Shown in pieces: positions 57,795-64,000 of a stretch of 64,000 bases of DNA; position 1 is the stretch's first letter; the number at the start of each line of letters is the position of its first letter. The DNA comes from Cerioporus squamosus (taxonomy: Eukaryota; Basidiomycota; Agaricomycetes; Polyporales; Polyporaceae), in NCBI GenBank assembly GCA_022592435.1, contig JABYQS010000065.1:140066-204065 (forward strand), given 5' to 3'. The position numbers and the translations under genes were made by a program. The notes below the pieces were generated by a model. It ran no database searches and was not told where the DNA came from. It saw only the letters and a list, made by a program, of their open reading frames with translations.

Positions 57795-59671
57795 GTTCCC
57801 GCTTCCTGTGTTTTCGCTTGAGGCGCAGGTGCGCTGAGACCCGGCGGGACTCGGGTGCAGGCATGGGTGTGTGGGCGTGGGCGGTGGTGGGTGAGATTAT
57901 GGACCAATGGACGAATCGCAGGACACAGTCACAGTGGGTTGGTTAGTCAAAGTGGTGGTGTTCTTTTGGTTTTCTGGTGTGGTCTCCCTGAGCGACGCGC
58001 GGTTGATACTAAATTACAACAAAGATATCCAGTGTTCGGGACGCGCCGATGTTGCGTAGCCTCCCGTGCCGTCCCCCTCCCCTCTCACCACAGCAGCATC
58101 TTCATCCTATATTATTGCCTCCAATCTCTCTCAACCGCTACCTCTATTGGTGCTTTTGCGCCTTTCCGGACTCCGGACTCCGTACTCGTCATGTCGTGCA
58201 CCCCTAATACACACTATACTCTCGCGCAGCGTTATTTATTGTACCGCCAATATATCCGGAGGGGTCGACACAATATGAGCACTCTGGAAAGGGGGAGGGG
58301 GGTCGTTAATGAGGAGGAAACGCTGAAGTGTCAAGTGGACCGCTTCCACATCGCTGTTGCTCGACTGAAGCGTTAACCCCACTCACTATGTTTGGCCTGT
58401 TGACCATTGTGTGTGCGGATTGTAGCGGGGAGAAGGCATATATGTGTAGATCGATAGGACCATATGTTCATCAAGCTCCCGAGGACGCATACTTGCTTGA
58501 ATACCGAACGTCCCTCCGATTACGGCTGATCATGGAGATGATATGATATGGATATTGTTGACAGTCGATACCCTGGTCGCCTCCACAAGCAACTTGTTAC
58601 TCACGGAGGTACGTACCTAGCTATGTATGTACTGCAGTCGGGAGTAACATATTAGTGTTCACTGCTCCATGCTGTGCCGCCTCAGTCAAGCCTGCGAATC
58701 TACGCAGATCAAAGGCCCTGGCCACGGGTTCGAATGCATGCCGCCGGTCCGCGTCGCGTTGGTGCCGATGGACTTTGGATGGCCGTTCGGAGACCAGTCT
58801 GACGAGACCAGTCCCATCGAGGAACAAATCAGCCTGATGCATTGGCAGGCTGTTGGTAAGCTGCGACAACCAGCTGACTACTATCGGAGCCTCGGGGACC
58901 AAGTCGGTCTCACGAAAGCCTGCTTCGCGGGCTTCGAACGCCCACAGACGGGTCGCCTGGACGGCTGCGCTCCTCGAGCGGGAAGTCCAATCCCGCCTTC
59001 GAGCATCGCAGGAGTCGGTGTGTAGGCACGTCGGTGATGGCGGGGCATTCGCAATCGCGACTGGGGATGTCGTGCGGGGCAGTTCCTGATGCTACCGACG
59101 GCCTAAACTTTTCTGTGCCGCGGTTGGCGGCGGGAGCACGATTGGATTGGCCGCTGAGATGGCAGATCTGCCCCGGGAGCGAGACGGCCAGGGCGGATTT
59201 TCAATCGATGGGTGGCCCGATCATTCCCGTCAATTCTCCCGCGTGGTCGAGTTGTGTATACGACTCACGGGCAACAAACTGGCAGGAGGACGTACTGTAC
59301 GTGCCGCTAGAAAGACACGGACGAGAGAGAGAAGAGACTCGAAAGGCCATCGTGGATTGTCTGGGCAGCTGGAGTAGATTGTGCTAGAGTCCGGAGAGGA
59401 CGTCAAGGACGAGCGGAGCAGGCGCAAATTGTTTTTGCAGTGGTGCGAGACGCGCATATGGCAGCCGGGCGCCTGTGGAAGAGTCGGGACGCCGCAGACC
59501 GAGCCGGAAATCTTAGTCAGTGCTGGGGTCACCCTACTCGGCTAGATAGAGATAGCCCTCTTCTGACCACCACCATCCCTGGTCTCCTCTCGCACCTGCC
59601 TCGCTCTCTCCTCCTCCAGCCCCGCCCGGGCGGCCACACGGTATGCGAACCAGCGTACCAGCCAGCACGCC
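57795..59671. other. Intergenic region, 57.8-59.7 kb
   Basis: 3' region of the ManC-type gene and upstream region of the bZIP gene. No coding frame with a known motif. Confidence 0.35.
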
Positions 59672-59887
59672 ATGGACGCTGACGTTCGAACTCTCCAGAG
59701 TCATCCACCAGCGCCGGCACTCACTTTCGCGCAACTCAAGACAAGTCTCCACGCGGAGCACGCAAACCTCGTAGCACTATGGCACCATCGAACCTTCAAG
59801 GCCTCAACATCGTCCATCCCGTCCCGCCGCCCAACCCATACCTCTCGGACGCCGACCTCCTCTCCGTGCCGCCCTTCCCCGACCTGA
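59672..59887 (+). CDS. Possible upstream ORF overlapping the bZIP start
   Basis: A 71-codon frame begins at ATG 59672 (MDADVRTLQSHPPAP) and ends 109 nt inside the bZIP gene in a different frame. Ribosomes that used it would bypass the bZIP ATG at 59779. Overlapping upstream ORFs control translation of several fungal bZIP regulators. Whether transcription starts upstream of 59672 is unknown, so this is inference. Confidence 0.35.
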   Translation: MDADVRTLQSHPPAPALTFAQLKTSLHAEHANLVALWHHRTFKASTSSIPSRRPTHTSRTPTSSPCRPSPT

Positions 59888-60801
59888 ACGCGCAGCTCGA
59901 CCTCTGGACCAACCTCAACTTCCAGTCTGACGAGCCCCTCATTTCCGCGCGCTCCCGGGATGTCAACCAAAAGGATAGCGGCGATGCCAAACGCGGTGCA
60001 CAGGACGACAGTAGCGAGGATGATCCCGACCGCTACAACGACCCGGACGAGGACCTCTCGCGCAGCGGCATCGCCGAAGCCCACTCGCATGAGAATGTGG
60101 TGATGGGAACCGTCCTCCCTTCCCCGGGTATCACACACCCCGCGCATCCTCCTTCCACCACTCCCTCTGCGCAAGCTCCCGCTCAGTTCGACATCAACGC
60201 GCTCCTCGCGAGCTTCGGGGTCGATCCCTTCATGATGCCCCCTGCGCCCATGCCACAGGCACCGAACCCCGCTAACACTATCGCCCAGCTGCTCTCCCTG
60301 CATGCCTCGACCGTTCGGCCCGCGCCCGTCGCGCCTTCGCAGCCTATACCCTCTACGACTCGGGTTCCCGCCCAATCACCTCTGCAGGCGCCCAGCCCTG
60401 CCGCTGCACCCACTACCAAGCGCGCCCGCACTTCAAGAGGTTCGGTCTCGTCTGTGCCTCCTGAGAGTCCGGTGGACGCGGAGAGCCCCGACGATAAGCC
60501 GTCCGGGACTCCCGTTACAGCTGCAGAAGACAAGCGGCGCCGAAACACTGCCGCGTCCGCCCGTTTCCGGTTGAAGAAGAAGGAGCGGGAGGCGGCCTTG
60601 GAACGGAAGGCGAAGGAGCTCGAGACCCGCGTCAGCGAGTTGGAGAAGGAGTGCGAGGCGCTCAGGAGAGAAAACGGGTGGCTGAAGGGTCTCGTCGTTG
60701 GTGTGACGGGCGCGGGCGCGGCACATCAGCAGCAGCAGCAGTTGGTCCCATCTTCGGTGGAAGGCGCGGGAGTGAAGCGGGCTCGCGAAGACGACGCATG
60801 A
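59779..60801 (+). CDS. bZIP transcription factor (CYS3/MetR-like basic region)
   Basis: 340 residues in one open frame. The bZIP domain is at ~248-310: basic region KRRRNTAASARFRLKKKERE, then a leucine zipper (ELETRVSELEKECEALRREN). The basic region with NTAASARFR and triple Lys is of the CYS3/MetR/Zip1 kind, factors that activate sulfur-assimilation genes in fungi. The N-terminal two thirds is Pro/Ser/Ala-rich with acidic patches (DSSEDDPDRYNDPDEDLS) fit for activation, plus a HQQQQQL tract after the zipper. An upstream ORF overlaps its start. The sulfur role is inferred from the basic region only. Confidence 0.88.
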   Translation: MAPSNLQGLNIVHPVPPPNPYLSDADLLSVPPFPDLNAQLDLWTNLNFQSDEPLISARSRDVNQKDSGDAKRGAQDDSSEDDPDRYNDPDEDLSRSGIAEAHSHENVVMGTVLPSPGITHPAHPPSTTPSAQAPAQFDINALLASFGVDPFMMPPAPMPQAPNPANTIAQLLSLHASTVRPAPVAPSQPIPSTTRVPAQSPLQAPSPAAAPTTKRARTSRGSVSSVPPESPVDAESPDDKPSGTPVTAAEDKRRRNTAASARFRLKKKEREAALERKAKELETRVSELEKECEALRRENGWLKGLVVGVTGAGAAHQQQQQLVPSSVEGAGVKRAREDDA

Positions 60802-63565
60802 CCGACGAGTCGCCGACCGCCGACGACTCGGATAGGTTCATAAGGTGTTTGCTCGTTCGTCGTTCGCCTCAGCTGCCTTGGGCTCCTCCTTGTTCCCCCA
60901 AATTATTAACCTTCAACTTCGTCGCCTCAGGTCCTTACTGTTTGGTCTTGCATACATCCTCCACACGCCATGCCTCCCTCTTTACCTCCGCTTCCCCTTC
61001 TCTCCCATTTTCCTTTCGACCGTATGACGACGTTGCATAGGTTTCGTCTCGGTAATGTACGCAAACGAAGGACAACGGCGCACGGGGGCGCGCAGAAGTA
61101 CGAAGCGATGTATCCGATAGATCTTTCCCTCCCTCTGTTCATAAACGTGAACGTTCGTGGCTCGAATTCGTTGGCGAAGGTTGGCGAGTGAGCATTCAGC
61201 GCGGCGAGATTGCGTAACAACGTCCGGCCGACGGATATGAATCAGAGAACCGGGTGAAGCTTGCACGTCTCCCACCGTTCAATCTATGTGCTGCATCTCT
61301 TCTTCTGCAGCTCATAGTCCTGGTATAATGTCCGTTATCTTTCCCTGCCTTGTGACTGCATAAGTGCGTCAATAGGACCCGGCCACAGCAAGGTCAGGCG
61401 GTGGAAGTGCGGCTTCTGAGCTCCTCAGGCACATGTCGTTTGTGTAGCTAGCTGCAATCAGTAGGTCGTGACTGGGATAGGCTGAATGTATGCTGTGCAG
61501 AGGAGACGTGACAAGAGCACTAAAAGATGGCACAGAACTCAGTCAGACGGTAAGCGATGAAAAGGTCGAAAGAGCCCCAGAGACGACTGTGCATCAGGCG
61601 GGTGTCCAACAGGCTGAGGATGGCTCTCCGTTCTATGAGTAAGGCATGGGTGCGAACCGTCGAAGCGTGCGCGGGAGAATCACCGTGGTGACTCTCTGCA
61701 ACCGTGCCATGGACGAGCTTGAGGAAGCACTTGGCTAACGTGAGCGAGACATCAGAACAGACCAGATGACCGACGTGTACGTCCTTGTACGGCTGAGTCC
61801 GAGGCCTAGTTGCAGCGGGCGTAACGTACGACAGCGAGCCCGCCGCAGTTCCTATACGGAGACTACCGCTGCAGGGCTGCGGCTGTACTGATTCCAGTGC
61901 CATCTAAATTGTTCGACTAGGGATATTCCAGTTTGTTCTCTGGCGTTGGGTAGATACAGTGGCGTGACGCATCTGCGCTGTCCGTATGCCCTCGGGGACG
62001 AGCTGGGAAGCGGGCATGCAGATCGCCCAAAGGGAGTGCCCAGGAGGCATCTCGCGTACGTACGAACAGTATGTATACGCGCACGCCCCGAGGGATTGTA
62101 CTCGATGGTCATTGGTGCCCCGCGCGAGACGTCTCCCGCTCGACGCGACGCGAGAGCACGCGCCACGAAACTGAAGAACAGCGCCTTCCCAGATCGGCGC
62201 GCGGGGTAAGGGAGATGGGGAGAAGGAGGGGAAGAGGGAGAGGGGAAGAGGTTCCATTCCCCCTCCGAGGCACGATGACGGGCTGGCATCACTGCGCGTC
62301 CGAGCCGACAGGAGTCGAGCTCGAAAGTGAATGGTTAGGCGCACCTGAGCGTCGAGAGAAGTCGCGTAACCGCAATTCAGTCGGTTGCACATCGGCAGCA
62401 GGTGACGCCTTCGGGCGTCCTGCGGCGCGTGCTTCTGGAGACTGAATACCTCGGGGACGCATAGGGTGAGGGCGAGAAGCCCTAGGACCAACCGTTCGGC
62501 ACTGGCACGTCCGGAGTCGAGAGCAACGAGCGACGATTCGTCCTGACTCCTGCCGTTGCTAGTGGGGCGTAGCCGCGCTTTCCGACACGACAGAGGTGGT
62601 CGAGCTGCCGCCGTAGAAAGAGGAGGTCGCAAAGCTCCGATGAGAAGCGCAAGATAGCTCGTACGGGGGCCCCCATCGTTCGTGTATTTCCTTCCTTCGA
62701 GCCCCTCATGGGGAGGGGGTTGTGTTGGAATCGCATGCCCCGAGCGGGCTGTTGTGAGCCCGCGTGAGGTGAGGCATACGACACACATGCACTCACGTCT
62801 ACCCGATGTATGCATTCGCACTCCGGCGGCCGGTCATGGATAGGCTGCGGATCGCGCCCCCAAGGTCGCTGCCGTCACTGCAAAACATGAGCGATTGCGC
62901 TAATGCCAGAAAAGAATTTGAAAGGAGCCGTCAAGAGCGCATGCATGGCGCTCCACGAGGTGTGGCATGTGGCCCAAGCTACAGAGTGGAGAGTGTGCTT
63001 CTGGTGAGTGCATACACTTGACTGGCACTGGCAGATTGCCTCCCGTACCTAGGCCCCGAGGAACCGGTGAAGTGTGCGCGGATTAGCGCGAGGCCCACCA
63101 TAAGCGTACTAGCGTAGAAGAAGCTGCAGCTAATCCCTGAAAATGCATCAGCTAGAGACTGATCCAAACATTCCACGCACCGACTTACCCCCGCAGGCGT
63201 TTCGACGTGAACTGTCATGGTGGATAAGGTGGTCAGATGAAGCAGAGATTGCACACGCGTCTTTGTTCTGTAGTAAATGGTGGGAATAATCGAAAATGTG
63301 CGGTAGGGGACTACCATGTCCGATGGGTGCACCACGACTAACCTTGTTACCAATCGCGGTGGGTGGTTTGGTGGTTGAACAAGGTTAGGCGCTCGGCGTA
63401 GTGCTGATGAAGGCGCTGACTAAGCTTCTCTAAGCGCCCTCTGACACCGTCCTTGACGTCTTCGAGGCTCGAGCTCGAGTCAAGCGTGCGTACAGCGCAA
63501 GCCTACTTGACCTCTCACCACCATCCTCTGCTTGTATCTGGATCCTGTCTGGCAATACTCCCGAC
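60802..63565. other. Intergenic region, 60.8-63.6 kb
   Basis: Holds the bZIP 3' region. A minus-strand frame of 305 codons (61904-62821) is open but low in complexity and without any motif, and I do not call it a gene. No RNA gene or repeat was recognised. Confidence 0.35.
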
Positions 63566-64000
63566 ATGGCTAGCACCGAGAACGTTACTGTGCCGTTCTT
63601 CAAGAAGAAGGGTCGCGGCCGACCAGCGACGACACGGAAACGCTCCCAGTCGCCACCAGCCAGCGTGATGACTGTTCCTGTGCCGTCGTCCTCAAAATCA
63701 GAAGTCGTCCTTCCATCGCGGAAACAAGGTGCGAGCCTGCTGAGCGCAGGTACGAAGCGCACGTCATCACAGCGGGAGGAGGACGAGGAGAGGGACGCCC
63801 GGACGTGAAGTGGACAGCGGAGGGTTCGCACGTGAACGCGGCGCTGGAGATCCTGGAGGGCGACGAGGCGGAGGCGTTGCTCGCGAAGAGCGGCGGTCAG
63901 AGAAGAAGGACGAGGAGGGAGAGGACGTGCCGGATGACGGGCTGTACCGGGGGCAGAAAGTGGCTACAGTCGCACATCCGGAAGAACAAGGAGGTGCCGA
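63566..64000 (+). CDS. cwc24: Cwc24/RNF113-type splicing factor, 5' part, with apparent frameshifts
   Basis: The N-terminal region of the spliceosome-associated CCCH/RING protein: ATENVTVPFFKKKGRGRP-like start (here MASTENVTVPFFKKKGRGRP), then KSEVVLPSRKQGASLLSAG and TKRTSSQREEDEE. The frame then stops at 63808, but family-like sequence continues in other frames: DVKWTAEGSHVNAALEIL from about 63801, SEKKDEEGEDVPDDGLYRGQ from about 63889, and LQSHIRKNKEVP from about 63962. At least three indels separate these blocks. The CCCH and RING domains would lie beyond the window. Either this is a decaying extra copy or the sequence has errors near this edge. The intact gene is normally essential. Confidence 0.75.

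Noticed and set aside
61904..62821. 305-codon open frame on the minus strand
   Set aside because: Length is unremarkable for GC-rich DNA. The composition is Arg/Ser/Pro-rich, there is no domain, and overlapping frames are equally open.

Overview
The window is nuclear DNA of a filamentous basidiomycete, most likely a white-rot Agaricomycete of the polypore type. The evidence is genes split by many 45-90 nt GT-AG introns, GC-rich coding DNA, a ligninolytic class II (manganese) peroxidase with micro-exons, a WOPR regulator, a CYS3/MetR-type bZIP factor, and a chromodomain Ty3/gypsy retrotransposon with a pogo-type DNA transposon.

Layout. 0.3-2.1 kb: manganese peroxidase (-), apparently frameshifted. 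3.7-6.1 kb: trans-3-hydroxy-L-proline dehydratase and a duplicated small membrane protein possibly of the OM14 type (+). 7.4-15.9 kb: a microtubule plus-end neighbourhood with a CLASP-type TOG protein (+), mitochondrial ribosomal protein bL34m (-) and a CLIP-170-like CAP-Gly/coiled-coil/zinc-knuckle protein (+). 17.0-31.4 kb: a small CoA-binding-domain gene cut in its third exon by a 9.9 kb Ty3/gypsy element. The gypsy element lies on the minus strand, has a CCTCC target duplication and identical 284 bp LTRs. Its 3' LTR is itself split by a 3.9 kb pogo-type transposon with TA duplications, two bases from the LTR tip. 31.8-33.9 kb: a decayed gene copy beside an intact membrane-anchored hypothetical gene. 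34.5-36.1 kb: a many-exon hypothetical gene (-). 39.8-42.1 kb: divergent free methionine-R-sulfoxide reductase (-) and glycolipid transfer protein (+). 47.4-48.4 kb: WOPR factor. 55.6-57.8 kb: bacterial-type mannose-1-phosphate guanylyltransferase with an N-terminal coiled coil. 59.8-60.8 kb: bZIP factor. 63.6 kb to the end: 5' part of a Cwc24/RNF113-type splicing factor with several apparent frameshifts.

Between these lie long stretches (36.2-39.8, 42.1-47.3, 48.4-55.5, 57.8-59.7 and 60.9-63.5 kb) where I could support no gene. One gene in such a stretch was only visible after joining exons of 30-60 codons, so others may be hidden there.

The most striking object is the three-layer nest: host gene, gypsy, pogo. 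Removing each layer with one copy of its target duplication gives back, in turn, an intact LTR abutting a polypurine tract and then an intact host reading frame. All exon joins are my own reading of splice signals. Family assignments rest on motif recognition, not on database searches.
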